From Limnoperna fortunei (lineage: Eukaryota; Mollusca; Bivalvia; Mytilida; Modiolidae): DNA of 64,000 nucleotides. The notes beneath the pieces are model-generated. The model worked only from the letters and a program-made list of their open reading frames with translations, was not told where the DNA came from and did not search any database. The position numbers and the translations under genes were made by a program. The DNA lies in assembly GCA_944474755.1 (NCBI GenBank), contig OX104115.1:50709648-50773647 (forward strand), given 5' to 3'. The number at the start of each line of letters is the position of its first letter. Within the stretch, counting starts at the first letter, position 1. Of the stretch, positions 1 through 13,022 are shown piece after piece.

Positions 1-113
1 TCTTGCTGTCATTTTTTCTTATTTTTATATTTTCTAACAATCTGGTACAGCTATTTTAAGGATGCTAAAATTTCATCTTGCTGTCATTTTTTCTTATTTT
101 CATATTTTCTAAC
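1..113. repeat. 38-bp direct repeat, period 75
   Basis: The stretch at 1-38, beginning TCTTGCTGTCATTTTTTC, recurs almost unchanged at 76-113 with one base difference. It is a simple local duplication in AT-rich DNA. No gene is visible in 1-309. Confidence 0.75.
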
Positions 114-309
114 AGATCTCTTAGAGTTTTGTTGATTTATTGTTTACTGTAGAATTCAAAGTTAATAGTAACATAACTAGGTACGTGTGTATTATCCTTG
201 TATTAAAAGATGACTAACTTAGAATTGAAATTCCTTGGTCTTAATCTATCTTTAAAATTTAAGGCACTGAAGTTAATCCAGATATGAGTAATTGATTAGG
301 AACCAACCT

Positions 310-1754
310 TTTTTAGCTCACCTGACCCAAAGGGTCATGTGAGCTATTGTTATCACTTTGCGTCCGTCGGCGTCGTCGTCGTCGTCGGCGGCGTCTGTAA
401 ACTTTTTACATTTTAATCTTCTTCTCTGAAACCACTTGGCATATTGAAACCAAACTTGGCCATAATGTTCATTGGATAGACCTTTACAAACTTTGTGTTT
501 TTTATTTTGATTGGTAAACCAATATGGCCGCCACCTCAAGACTTAGTTTAACATAGGACCCTATGGGAAAAAAGTTAAAAAGGGCTTCTTCTCTGAAATA
601 GTTTAACCAATCAAAACAAAACTTACTAGCAATATTGTTTGGATGGTCCTCTATAAAGTTTGTGTTTTTGATGGGAATTGGAAATTCAAAATGGCTGCCA
701 CCACAGGACTTAGTTTAACATAGAACCCTATGGGAAAAAGTTTTAAAAGGCTTCTTCTCTGAAACCGGTTAATCAATGGAAACAAAAACTTACTCGCAAT
801 ATTGTTTGGATGGTCCTCTATAAAGTTTGTGTTTTTTATGGCAATTGGAAATTCAAAATGGCTGCCACCGCAGGACTTAATTTAACATAGGACCCTATGG
901 GAAAATGTTTGAAAGGCTTCTTTTCTGAAACCGGTCAACCAATAGAAACAAAACTTACTAGCAATATTGTTTGGATGGTCCTCTATAAAGTTAATGTTTT
1001 TTTTCCCAATCGGAAATTCAAAATGGCCACCACCGCAGGACTTGGTTTAACATTCAACCTTATGAGAAAAAAGTTTAAAAGGGCTTCTTCTCTGAAACCG
1101 TTAAACCAATCAAAACAAAACTTACTAGCAATATTGTTTGGATGGTCCTCTATAAAGTTTATGTTTTTTATGGCAATTGGAAATTCAAAATGGCCGCTAC
1201 CGCAGGACTTAGTTTAACATAGGACCCTATGGGAAAAAGTTTTTAAAGGCTTCTTCTCTGAAACCGGTTAATCAATGGAAACAAAAACTTACTAGCAATA
1301 TTGTTTGGATGGTCCTCTATAAAGTTTATGTTTTTTATGGCAATTGGAAATTCAAAATGGCCGCTACCGCAGGACTTAGTTTAACATAGGACCCTATGGG
1401 AAAAAGTTTTTAAAGGCTTCTTCTCTGAAACCGGTTAATCAATGGAAACAAAAACTTACTAGCAATATTGTTTGGATGGTCCTTTATAAAGTTTATGTTT
1501 TTTATGGCAATTGAAAGTTCAAAATGGCCGCCACCGCCGCAAGACTTAGTTTAACATAGGACCCTATGGGCAAATAAAAAAAATCTTCTCTATACAACCG
1601 GTTAACCAATTAAACAAAGCTTCCTAGTAATATTGTTTGGATGGTCCTATTTAAAGTTTATTGAAAATTACAGGACTTACTTTAACATCAGGGAAATGCC
1701 ATCTTCATTGCCTATAAAATCAGGTGAGCGATACAGGCTCTTAAGAGCCTCTGG
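310..1754 (+). mobile_element. Helitron-like (HINE/pearl-type) element E1 with 168-bp core repeats
   Basis: The 5' end is a T run followed by a near-palindrome (315-345) that starts AGCTCACCTGACCC and ends GGGTCATGTGAGCT. A GTCGTC microsatellite follows at about 363-388. The body is about seven tandem copies of a 168-bp unit; the landmark CCCTATGGGAAAAA recurs near 557, 725, 892, 1221, 1389 and 1560. The 3' end is CAGGTGAGCGATACAGG followed by a hairpin (GGCTCTTAAGAGCC) and CTGG at 1751-1754. Inverted subterminal repeats, a microsatellite, a tandem core and a 3' hairpin are the layout known for DINE/HINE and bivalve pearl elements. No transposase is present. Family assignment is by architecture only. 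Confidence 0.65.
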
Positions 1755-3958
1755 TCTAATCTGTGGTTAGGAGTAAAACAATGTTGCTTACTTTAAAAAA
1801 ATCTTTTCTCTACCTTTTACATGTATACCACTTCAGAATTACCATCCCCCTTTCTCTGCTTATCCAAACAATAAATCCCCCAACCCTCAAACCCCCCCCC
1901 CCCCCCCCCCCCCAAATCCCCCAGTTCTAGATTAGAAGTTTTCATTTCTGGTCACAATGTCAAGGTAAATGTTGAAACATATATTAAGTTAATTCAATTA
2001 TATACATGTAAATATTTTCTTTTAAAATGAGTCTCCACTATCGAATTATTGCCCACCACAATGGTGGCAGGCAATATATTAACTATTATTGCTTTCAATT
2101 GGTTCATTTTTATCACACTTGATATGTTTTACCATAGTAAATACACAAATTATTTGTTAAATAAATTGATTCAAACTTATTTATATAAACTAGTATTTAG
2201 TGTCCCAACATTGGTAATTTTTAGGAATATCCATTAGACATGAAATTATCTGGCAATTTACCTGCCCTATTGTAAACAATTGATTACAATAACTATTGTA
2301 ATTTTAAAGATTTTAGATTTAAATTTCAGTTATTTTGTGTCACTTTAATAAATGACAAGGTATAATTTGGAGATTTTTTTTCCCTAATACAGGTAAATTG
2401 TCGTGGTGTATTGATTTTAGGTGTCTTTGTTTGATTCTACCATGAGATGAAGAACAAAGCTTACAATACAAACATGTAGGTATGTAGTATATTTGGTATG
2501 TCTTTGTTTTTATCATTGTGTTGTCATAATTACAATCATTGCATTAACATTTATATAAAATACATTTTTATCAGGCCAATTCCAGGTACTACATACATGT
2601 ATTTGCAACTGTTTTCCTTATTTTTGAAACGGATAAAATTATATTTCAAAAGGTATTGTATATATATTGTATACTGTTTGTATTACCTATTTGTTGGTTA
2701 TAATATTATTATATGTATTATTTATATTAATATTATAGCATTTGCTGTGGGTTCAAATATTACCACATATATTGTATCAGACTAGAATGTAAACCAACTT
2801 TCCAATTGAAGTAAAATTAATCTTTCACTTTTTTATGCTTAGGGGTGGAGGGGTAAGCAAGTGAAAAAGTCAAATATAATTAAATTGCTTAATTTTCACA
2901 CAGAGCAGATGTTGGGATGACTTATTTTTGTAATTGACTGTTTACTGCTCTTGGCATTTTGTCTGGTTAGAACATTCTATAAAAGTGAGCAACAACTTAT
3001 TTTCATGTTTTTAGAAATAAATAAAATAAAATCAGTCATTACTAATTAATGTTGATTTGCAGCATTTCTAAGTACAATAATTACAGAAAAAAACCAACCC
3101 AGATAGAAAATGTGTGGATACTAAAGTTTTTATTTCTAAAAACTCTGTTTGAGCTCTGTGTTAGGTTTCCTTATTATGACAGTGCTTTATTTGGGTGGCA
3201 TTTATGTTGTAATGGAACATTTTTTACTGCTTATTATCTTTTCTAATATTTATATCTACAGTGTTTCTTATATCAAGCTTTAAATTCATGATTGTACCGG
3301 TAATATTCTTTTAGTAAAGATTTTTTTTTTTGTTGACACATACTTGAAGTAGACAAACAATTTTTAACACTTTATTACCACAAATTTCCATACCCATGAC
3401 CTTGAAACAGTTCACAATTTGTGTTTTGTTACAGGAGAAAATGGTAGGATGGGTGTTCATAGTGGCACAAGAATGATATGTAATTTGAGACTCACTATAT
3501 ACCAGTATGTATGTTATATCATTGAAATTGGAATTTTATCTCTATGCCATGAATAATATATCAGCGACATTACATATTACATTCTAACAAGGTTCCGGAC
3601 ATGACAAGAAATAGTCTGAACTTTATTGCCATTATAATCCAAAGTTAGTTTTGTGATTTGTCGGATTAACCAAAAAAAAGCGAGGGTACAGTTATTTGTT
3701 CTGGACTTGGTTCCTTTCTGACTAATGTTGAAATAAACATCACATTGTATTTCTGTTTATTGTTATCATTGACCTTATGAAACCAACAAATGGTCGGAGT
3801 GATATTAGGTTATGTGTCATTTTCTGGTACATAGTCAAATACATTTGACAATTTTCTTTTCTCTATTTTTATTTCTTTTAATTGCATGGCACACTTATTT
3901 TAAAAAATGTTTATGCTGTTCAATTTACATAATTTTACAATTGTCAGTTATTGGTAAA
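1755..3958. other. Intergenic, no gene seen
   Basis: AT-rich sequence with only short chance reading frames and no convincing splice-linked coding exons. A poly-C run of about 22 bases lies at 1892-1913. Nothing else recognisable. Confidence 0.5.
1892..1913 (+). repeat. Poly-C tract
   Basis: An uninterrupted run of about 22 cytosines. Length is uncertain because such tracts are error-prone in sequencing. Confidence 0.8.
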
Positions 3959-4057
3959 TGTCCTCTGTGGCCAGGTGGTTGTCCTCTGGTCTGGTGGTTG
4001 TCCTCTGTGGCCAGGTGGTTGTCCTCTGGCCAGGTGGTTGTCCTCTGGTCTGGTGGT
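3959..4057 (+). repeat. Five 19-21 bp tandem copies of a SINE A-box-like segment
   Basis: Units lie at 3959-3979, 3980-3998, 3999-4019, 4020-4038 and 4039-4057. They alternate between TGTCCTCTGTGGCCAGGTGG-type and TGTCCTCTGGTCTGGTGGT-type. The last unit runs directly into the SINE head. Confidence 0.85.
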
Positions 4058-4230
4058 TAAGGTAGTTATTTATCTACTATTTACAAAGGAGGTTGTGGGT
4101 TCTAGTCTCACTGTAGGTATAATGTTCTCATTGATGTGTTGTTTCATTAGCCCAAATACATCATAACTCCAATCTAAATTGACAAGGTTTGCCGGTTTTT
4201 CTACCAAAGGTTGAGTTTTTCACCTGCTAC
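3959..4230 (+). mobile_element. Degenerate tRNA-derived SINE with expanded head
   Basis: A + strand SINE copy. The head reads TGGTTAAGGTAGTT, TCTACTAT and GTGGGTTCTAGTCTCAC (A-box and B-box regions), and the body at about 4172-4222 matches the other copies (AATTGACAAGG, then TTTTTCTACC). The A-box segment is repeated five times in tandem at 3959-4057, in 19- or 21-bp units containing TGTCCTCTG and GGTGGT. No clear tail or target-site duplication was seen. Confidence 0.6.
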
Positions 4231-5814
4231 TGACTACTCTAGAAATGTGTACCTTATGATAAATTGAGATTTATATTGAGTTACTGCCCTTTCAACACCT
4301 CTTAAAATGTAATGTTTTAAAGAAAAAATGTGTTATATAAAAAAAGCTTCCAAAATGTAAATTAAATGTTTCTGAAATAATTGTAATTTAAGCTTAAATT
4401 GCTTTATTGGAACATTATTTGTATTAAATCAAATTAAAATATTTGGAGTGGTATAAGGAAGTTTGATATTCTGGTGATATTATATAATATCTCCGTCATA
4501 GTTTAATTAGTTTAGTATTTTTCAGAGCAGCAGATGACTTGAGCATTTTGCTGTTTTTAAACAGCATAGATTTTGACTAATGTCTTTCCGTTTTGAAAAA
4601 TGACCCTTCAAGAAATGGAAATAAAACAGAACATCAAAATAAAATATGAGTTTTGTAATAAACAACCATATTAAATGACTAAAATTTGACATGTATTGTG
4701 TAAGTTAAGTACATACCAAGAAATAGATATAAATCTGGAAATTTCCCAGAATGCAAGGATTAGACCAACTGTCTCCACTTGTAGACATTTAAATATCATG
4801 CATTTTTTGTCATGTTTGCAATAGAAGGTTAATTTAGATAATGAAATATATAAATAACAAACTCTACATATGTTAATGTTTGTATACATAATAAATAATT
4901 ATGTTTCAAACATGAAATGGATATATTCCTACCATTGATAATAATAACAAAGTACATGGTCACACAAATGTGTGATTTTGATTGTTTATTATAACAAACA
5001 GCGAAAAGTAGAATTTTTTTTCAGTTTATAAAAGTACTGTTTGTTAAGAAGAGCAGATGTTCAGACAGACCTACTGGACATTCAGATGTATTCTGAAATT
5101 ATGAGGTATGTTTAATTGAAGCAGATGTTATCAATTTGAATATTTAATCTTTATTTAGCTTTCTTGCTAGTCCCTATCTAAGTAGTGTTTTTTACTTATT
5201 ATGTAAAATGGATTTTTTTAAATTGTATTTTCAAACCATGTATTCTTATTCCAAGAACCACTGCTCTTTATTCAGTAACACATATGACTCTCATTACAGT
5301 TTGTTTTTGTTTAAAAAATCAGATTGATTTGTCTGATAATCTTTGTTTGAATTATATCAGAATTTAGTAGCCTATGTTTACTTTTTCTTTTTTTTTTTTT
5401 CAATAGAAATTATATATATTTTTTTTATATTAAGTTTTTTTTTATATTAAGTTTTTAATGAATAATTTGACAAACATAAGAAGTAGTAAAACCTTGTATG
5501 AGAAATAAAGAAATTATAATGTTTGTGAGGAAACCACTACACCTGAGTTATCAAAGAGAACTATCAACCATTTAAATATAATACAGGTAAGCTAAAATAA
5601 ATGATATCAAACCAGGGTATTCATCCATGTCTAAGGGATAAACAAACAACACACAGTTCACCTGAAACATTAATTGTGATACTGTTAAATTGGGTCAATT
5701 ACGTGGTGTAAAACCTGATATTCAGGAGTCTCTATGTCATTGTATAACTAAACAGTAGACAGCTGTTACGGTAGGGGATTAGGAAACAGATTTGATTACA
5801 ATACTTCGATTAGT
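4231..5814. other. Upstream region of the BTBD17-like gene, no feature assigned
   Basis: AT-rich DNA without recognisable coding exons or mobile-element ends. It may hold the promoter and untranslated leader of the gene starting at 5815, but I could not identify a TATA box or a 5' UTR splice junction with confidence. Confidence 0.4.
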
Positions 5815-8800
5815 ATGGCAGACAGTAATAGCATAATGTCAAACCTTCCACAAGGGCCTGATGGCTTAGTTCCTCTGGACAAAACAAAGGTAAGGCTTAA
5901 CTTTGATCACTCAGGTGTCAAAGTGTTTATGTTTAACCTATATATACATGTATGTATCCTTTGGTAGAATATATTTTTGTTTCAAAATTGGGTTAAAAGG
6001 ACATTGACATAATGAACTATTTCAAGTTATGCTTCTGGAGTCTGTGCAAGTAAAATGATGTACTAGTATTTATCATGTTTTGTTTGTTTTTTATTAATAA
6101 ACAAATGTTGATGGCATCAATAGTCATACTAAATCAGGATAAATTGACTAAATATTGTATACTGCTTTTTTGAATCAAGGTAACTTTATTAGTACAAAAA
6201 ATAGTTTATATTAATTTAATTGAATTAGTTTTTTTATTCAACTGATCCATCTAAATGTTAACCTTTGAAACTGTTGTTGGGAGTAAACTTCTAATTCTAA
6301 TTATCAGTGAATTTTTCAAAGAGGAATGGTTTTCACAAAACAATGAAAATTCCACTTGAACCATTATTATGCATTTATTTTACATTTAGAAAATATTTAA
6401 AATCAGGACAGTGTAAGAATGGAAAACAGTGTTTTGCATTGGTATATATATTTTTGAGTAAAAATAGAATTATATAACTAATTTACCTAAAAAAGAGTAT
6501 CAATTTATCATTTTTCAATGTATATAGGGATTTCTTGTAAATATTGCATTAGAACAGCTGTTACTGTTTTTAGGGCAGACGTCAATGTCACATAGGAATG
6601 ACTAATTTCTATATAATACTTAAATTAAAGTTTTAAGATTTACATGTTGATAAAGAAACATGGTTTTAAATGAATTACACTTTTGGTCTCATTCACTGAT
6701 TTTCATTCCAATGAAAGAATAACTTCACAAAGTTGAAAAGATCAAGTTTTTGTTAAATATTTCAAAGGATAAAGTATAAAATATTACTCATATTATAAGA
6801 GTAATAAAATGTTCAGAAAAGAAGTTCAATATAAATTTTAAGACTGATTTCTTATGAAGTTTAAGTGACACCTACATGGTTTGGGGAGTTTAAAGGTACT
6901 ATGAGTCAAACTAACAGCATTGTTTTCATTTTAAAATCTCATGGAAGAGGATAACATTGGTTCCTCAGATTTCATGAATTATTTCTAAGTTGTTTTTCTC
7001 ACTTAATATTAATTTAATGGAACACATCATTTCATTTTTATTCTAGTTCAAAATATCTTGCAGTATTATGGACATTTGATATAGCTTTGAAGAATAATAA
7101 AATAAGTACAATATAATTGGAAATTTGTAGGAAATTACAGGGTGAAGGCAATAAATAAAACTTCAGACAAACTGAAACTAATTACTCCTTTAATTGAGAT
7201 CATCATCAATGCTTTGCACAGTACAACCATATAGCAGGTATAGAGGGAAAATAAATAAAAAAATATGTAATATGTGGACAAAATATCAAAAGTTTGAATG
7301 GTTCCTGGTAAAATATATCAATATCTTGTTCTACCTTTTCCAAAACAGTTTATTCACATAAAAACAAATGAATTAAAATTTTGTTTTATAGTTTATATGT
7401 GTTTGAAGCTGTCACTATATTTTTTGGAAATGATAACTTTCCAATGTCAACAAGGCTATAAACAGGCAGGACAACAGGTTAACAAAATCATTTTCACAGT
7501 CCATTAATCTTTAAAGAATTTTGTTGTATGTACAAGCTTGTATATTAAATTTCTGTAATCACACTGTTATTTGTGATTTGGATCATATGATTAGTGAAAT
7601 ACACTAGTAGTTTAATAACAAAAACCAGTTGTTAATGTCAGTGGGAAGTCCTCTGCTTTAGAATAATTTTTTAAAAATAATGAATCACTTTATTGCTGTT
7701 TGGAATTTATTAGTATTTTAATACTTTTAATTATGGATATAAGGTATGGCCTTAAGGTTAAAATACAACCATTTATCATTAAAATATTTAACTAATATTT
7801 AATATATACAGTGAAAGGCTGATAATATATATTTAAACTCTACATTAAAAAAACTGGACTAAAATTTTAGCTGTACAGACTTTTATTTTTATGAAATTGC
7901 AAATATTAAAGTTTCTAAATGTATTCTTCAGAGATACAAAGACGTTCATATTAATGTTATATACTAATCTATTTCAGAATTATGACTTTATGTATGGAGA
8001 ACCTACATATTTCTTATTTTGTTATTTAGTTTTATTTTTTTTTTAAAGTGCACACATATTTTCAATATGATTTATTATAGGCAATGCTCATAATTGATAT
8101 AAATTCTCTATATCTGGAATACACAACAAATAGTTGTTAAGGGGAGATAACTGAATTTGTGTTTTTTCCATACAAGGTTGTTTACACCCAGCAAGTATTT
8201 CAGTATATTCAGGACAAGAAAAAGTAAACAAACAATAAATCAGTATGGTATATGGAATGGACTAATACCAATGGGCAGAATTTTGACAGCATCTTGAATA
8301 CAAGTAGTATGGAGAGACAATTTGGCCTTTTTTAGTGGCTACAATATGGGTCTTTATCATGCAAGGCACAACACTTTCCAAATATTTTACCTGAGATGGT
8401 CTACAGTCATCATTTCATATAACCTGATAACTTTCCCAATGAGAGGGCCTAACTTATTTGTCTCCTAGGGATGTGCTAAGCAGCTCTGTGGGTTGACCCC
8501 TGGAAACCCTACTAGTACCCAGTAACCAACATTTAAAATGTCACATATTAAATTTCTATTTGCTTCCAGGAGCAGGCATTCTGAAAAAAAAGAATAGTTA
8601 ACTTATTATATACATGTATATTCATCATACCATTACAAATATATAGCTTTCAATTATTATTATTACATATTTCAAAATTCTTAGGTAGCCTGTTACATAT
8701 ATTCTAATAAAACCAATTGTGTAATTCAACTTTGGCTGGTTGATATCAGTGATGATGAATCAGGCTATCCATTGCTTTATGTTTTGATGCTTTTTCAGAA

Positions 8801-10064
8801 TATGGAAGAACATGACAGAGGTGATGATGAAGAACCAGCAGTTTTGCAAGACAAAGAGAGCTTTATTCTAAACATCTCTAAATATTATGGTCAGACAGAA
8901 CTTAGTGATATAACAATCAAAGTTGGGAACTATTCCTACCCTGCACATAAGTTTGTTTTAGCTAAAGACAGTGATGTTTTCAAGACTATGTTGTACCATG
9001 ACCACTGGTCGCAAGACAACAAAACCGACTTAGTATTGAGTGAGACAGAGGAATGTCAGGGAGTATTTGATAAATTTTTACGTTTTTTTTATACAGCTGA
9101 TATATCTGTTACCGTGGAGACCTCGGTTGGAATTCTCTGCTTGGCAGACAAGTATTGTGTGTCCTCACTTAAAAAACTGTGTAAACTGTACATGATTGAT
9201 AAGGCAAAATCTCCAAAGGTCAAAAATGCTCTGTCATGGTATGCTTGGTCAAAAGCTCTTGGACTCGATGATCTCAAAAATCAGTGTGCTCAAACCATTG
9301 CCTGGAACACTGACACTTTACTCAAACTAAAAGAATGGCCAGGAATGGATTATGATTTTGCCAAAGATCTTCTCAGCAATGAAGATCTTGTCCTACAAAA
9401 TGAGTACTGCTTGTATGAATCGCTTCTGCAATGGCTTTTTCACGAGTCCCATGTTCCAAATTTACGAGAAAATGCTGAGAAATTATTTCCACTGATACGA
9501 TTTCCCCAGATGACAGTTCAGCAGTTGTACCAGATTGAGAACTCAGACATCATGAAACAAGAAGAATGCAAAGATATATTAAATGGCTTGATCAGTAAGG
9601 CTTATAGATTCAGGTCACTCTGTCCATCACAAGATGAACTTCATATTATGTTTCAAGATGATTTTTACTTGCCACGCAATTACCTGGACCTAGTGGTTGA
9701 TACCGTCCGAATGCAGAATACTCTCAGATTTGGAATTCAAGTTGATGTTAAAACTTATGCTGGACCAGTGCCCACAGACAAACGAGAGGGGGAATGGAAG
9801 ATTACCTACCGTAAGAATGGAGATAGTTGGACTTTACAAATTTTCTGTCACGATTCAGCAACAGTAAATGGTGAGGCACGAGTTCAGGCCAGTGTTATTG
9901 TTTACAATGATGATGAAAAGGTCATTCAAGTGGAACAAGTTCCGACATTTGTTTGCTCCCGTGGCAACAATCTGGCTTTAAACCTAAATGTGAATAATCC
10001 AGATGATTCTAAACTTATGGCTATAATACTAAAACCAGTCCCTAAATCCTCTGAAAATGCTTGA
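5815..10064 (+). CDS. BTB/POZ-BACK protein, BTBD17-like (two coding exons)
   Basis: Coding exons are 5815-5889 and 8799-10064, joined in phase 0: AAG|gtaagg at the donor, ttttttcag|AAT-type acceptor. They encode 446 aa. ATG 5815 has a good context (A at -3, G at +4); the reading frame also runs upstream of 8799, but that part is intron. A BTB fold spans about residues 50-155, with LSDITIKV and HKFVLAKDSDVFKTML. A BACK region spans about 165-280, including the WYAWSKALG and LVLQNEYCLYESLLQWL stretches and LFPLIRFPQMTVQQLYQIE. The C-terminal 150 residues lack a domain I can name. The order and the IRFPQM segment fit the BTBD17/galectin-3-binding-protein group. Human BTBD17 has a signal peptide; none is visible here, so a cytosolic adaptor role is inferred. 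BTB-BACK proteins often act as dimeric adaptors or cullin-3 substrate receptors, but that is not shown for this one. Confidence 0.88.
5890..8798 (+). other. Intron of the BTBD17-like gene
   Basis: About 2.9 kb between the GT donor at 5890 and the AG acceptor at 8797-8798. AT-rich, with no coding exon, SINE or inverted-repeat element recognised. Confidence 0.75.
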
Positions 10065-11442
10065 GTTCTCGGTTACATATTCTGGCTATCTCTGTGACAT
10101 TTAAGTAAGAGTTGTGAATTACAGAAGCCACCACCCCCTATTTGATTTCATTTTCCAGTTGTGTGGCCATCATTGATGTTATGTAACTAAGCTGTATTGA
10201 ACTGCCAAGGAAATCACATTCCAAATCATATTTATCATAAAAGGGACTTTTAAACTATTCTTAATTTTTTGGGTGGTTGGGAGGGGGGAGGGGGAGGGGG
10301 AGGTATTCTATTCACAGATGGCATATGTCTTTCATAAAAGACTTACATGTAAGTGAGATATTTTGAAAAAATCTGTATTATGTATTGTGACAGTTTCATA
10401 TGTACACCGACAATCAATTTTCTTGATATCAAAATGGAGTAGAGTTAAGTGCAATTATGTCTTATATGACAGGGTTTATATATTCGATTGTTGTGTAGTG
10501 TTATTTATTGTGTATTGTATGTTGTGGAATGAAAATTGTTATGTATGTATGCTAAATGAAAGTTGATGACAAATGTTCATTATTCAAGAAACTTGGTAAA
10601 CAAATGCAGCTGGCACTGATCACATTCCTTCTCGTCCTTGATGCAGTTGACATTTTATAAGTATTTGATGCTTAATTGTCTTTAAAAGACTACAAGACCC
10701 ATTGAAACAAATAATAATAATAATTATAACAAGAATAGGTCAATATATTATTTGATATCAACATGTGTTTGTATTAGTGTATCAAAATATGTTATATATA
10801 AAGCCAAACCATATTAATTTATTGATAATTTATATCATGGTTATATTTACAGTTTTATTTTTACATTAATGGTGGTCGAGTCTTTGTTTATGTTCTTATG
10901 AATTCATGGTTGGTTATAAATACAAAAAACCACATGTATTTTTTTTAAATATTGTATGTGGAATATAATGCAACAAGTTGAGGCAAAACTTTTACTTTAC
11001 CATAAAATCATACAGTACATATACAGTATTTAACTTATTTGGGTATAATTCACTTTGTGTACTTTTAAATTATGGTTTTAAAGTATGCAATACATGCACA
11101 CCCACTAAGTTATTGGATTTTTTTTTACATTTTATTTTTGTACATAGAAAAATGTGCAATGGTTTTAGTTTTAAAGTACACAGGTGTGTCATAAATATAA
11201 TCAAAGATAGCAATGTTATATAAATCAAAAATACTTTCCTTAGGGCAAATATTTTGGTATCCGTTTTAAACCAGATGCAAACAATTACAATTTTTATTTT
11301 GCTAGAAACTTGAATTATGTTATAAATGAAAACTTTGTGTTAAATCAATCACATTGGTTCTGTCCAATGGTATTATATTTCCACCATTAAATACAACAGA
11401 ATCTTCTATGAATGAAAATTTATATTCAACTCCAATTTGAAA
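10065..11442 (+). other. Probable 3' UTR and downstream DNA of the BTBD17-like gene
   Basis: AT-rich sequence after the stop codon. A G-rich stretch at 10279-10300 has four G-runs split by single A's. I saw no unambiguous AATAAA followed by a clear cleavage context, so the transcript end is not placed. Short reading frames here look like chance. Confidence 0.4.
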
Positions 11443-11453
11443 CATAATTTTGA

Positions 11454-11727
11454 TTTTTTTGTTTTTGTTTGTTTGAATGGTGTTTTAACGCCACTTTCAG
11501 CAATTTTTCAGCTATTTCATGGCGTCCAGTTTTTATTGGGGGATTAAGCCGGAGTACCCGGAGAGAACCCCCAACCTGCGGTAGGAAAACTGGCAATCAT
11601 CGTCAATTAAGATTGGAGTCGAGTACACCCTGCCTGCAGTGAGAATCTAACCCGCAATCTCAGTGTTGACAGACCACGTGATCAATAGTAGACGAACTAC
11701 CTTGACCACTCTGCCACCGAGGCCCCT
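11454..11727 (-). mobile_element. tRNA-derived SINE, full length, with 11-bp target-site duplication
   Basis: On the - strand it starts GGGGCCTCGGTGGCAGAG, has the A-box-like GAGTGGTCAAGG, a B-box position mutated to GGTTAGATTC, and the common body with GGGTTCTCTCCGGGTAC, ending in a tail rich in AAAC. CATAATTTTGA flanks it at 11443-11453 and 11728-11738. The head resembles tRNA-Leu/Ser. Confidence 0.85.
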
Positions 11728-11738
11728 CATAATTTTGA

Positions 11739-13022
11739 AGCCGGTAGCCAATACTGAATGGATTTATAGACCGTTTTCCTACAGGAATATATAGTAAGAT
11801 TTCTTGTGTTAGCACATGGTTAGCAAGATATATTTTGAATGACAGGTATATGAAGAAAAGGGGCATGTTGGAGTGTAAGCATTCTGTTTTGCAAGACTGC
11901 ATGTAAGCGTCTTAAAAAAAATCTTGGGGCCCCAACACATCAAATGGTTAGTCCCTAAATATTAAATGGTCCCTATCCCATGGTACCTAATATCCTATTC
12001 TAAGATATTTATACAGTAGAATTGGTATATAATTAAGTTAGGCTGTTTTAGACGGGACCAACAAGTTATATAAAATGTACTTTGTTTATTTTCGAGGAAA
12101 TTTTTTTTAGGGCTTCAGAATCAGGTAGTGTATCCCTGCATTACTGTGAAACTCTAAAGGTGGTTATTCAGATAATTGAATTTTTTGTGATTTTTTTTTA
12201 CTTGACTGAGAGTCAGGCTGAGCTTTAGTCATTTCTTTCTCTATGTCACTTAACCATAAACTTTCCATATTGTCTCCTGACTAACCACACTCAACCAATT
12301 TGAACCAAGTTTTGCAGAATCAATACTTATCATGTCATTTACTAAGATTCTTTTTTTGTATTTTTGACTTTGATGGCGTGCAAATCATTGTCATGTTGGG
12401 TAAGTATTACCTTTGATTGGTTGAAACATAAAAATTGTTATGTCTTGAATATAACTTAAATAAAGCTAGCTGGACGTTAAACAAAAAACAATCAATTCTC
12501 TGTAAGATCACAAGGCCATGGAGGGTCCTATACAAATATTCATCATTTGTGCTGATGGGATTAAAAACATGGCTGCCACATCCAATTTTTGTTCTGTAGT
12601 CAAGATCTGTTAACCAGGTGAGTGTTGTTCGTTTGTTTGGTTTTTTTTTGTTTATACATTTCTGCATTTATTATTTACTTCACTGTCTTTCAGGAGTACA
12701 TTTTGATATTGGTAATGGTTTTATTTATTTTGTTTTACTTTTTTGTAGCTTTGTCATAATGTTTTGTTTACATAATTTACACATGTATTTACACTATATT
12801 TTTGTTTGTTTATACTGTGTATAATAGCACAGATTGCAAGTTTTATCACTTGCATTTCACTGTCTTCAAAATGCTATGAAAAATACCACATATTTGGTGT
12901 AATGGTTATATTTTTCTTGGATCTGAAGTAATAAAAATATTTCTACAATTTCGTGTTGTTATATTCATAAATATTACCTTTGCAATAATTAAAGTTTATT
13001 AAATGCAGGGTTAAAAGGGTAA
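11739..13022. other. Intergenic, with a SINE-tail-like fragment
   Basis: Mostly unassigned AT-rich DNA. Around 12460-12500, AAAGCTAGCTGGACGTTAAA followed by an A/C-rich tail resembles the 3' end of a + strand molluscan SINE. The sequence before it (about 12180-12450) may be its diverged body. No gene seen. Confidence 0.4.

Noticed and set aside
8772..8798. Start of the BTBD17-like protein at 8772 or the ATG at 8787
   Set aside because: This stretch contains the polypyrimidine tract and acceptor of an intron, and a phase-matched upstream exon with a good start exists at 5815.
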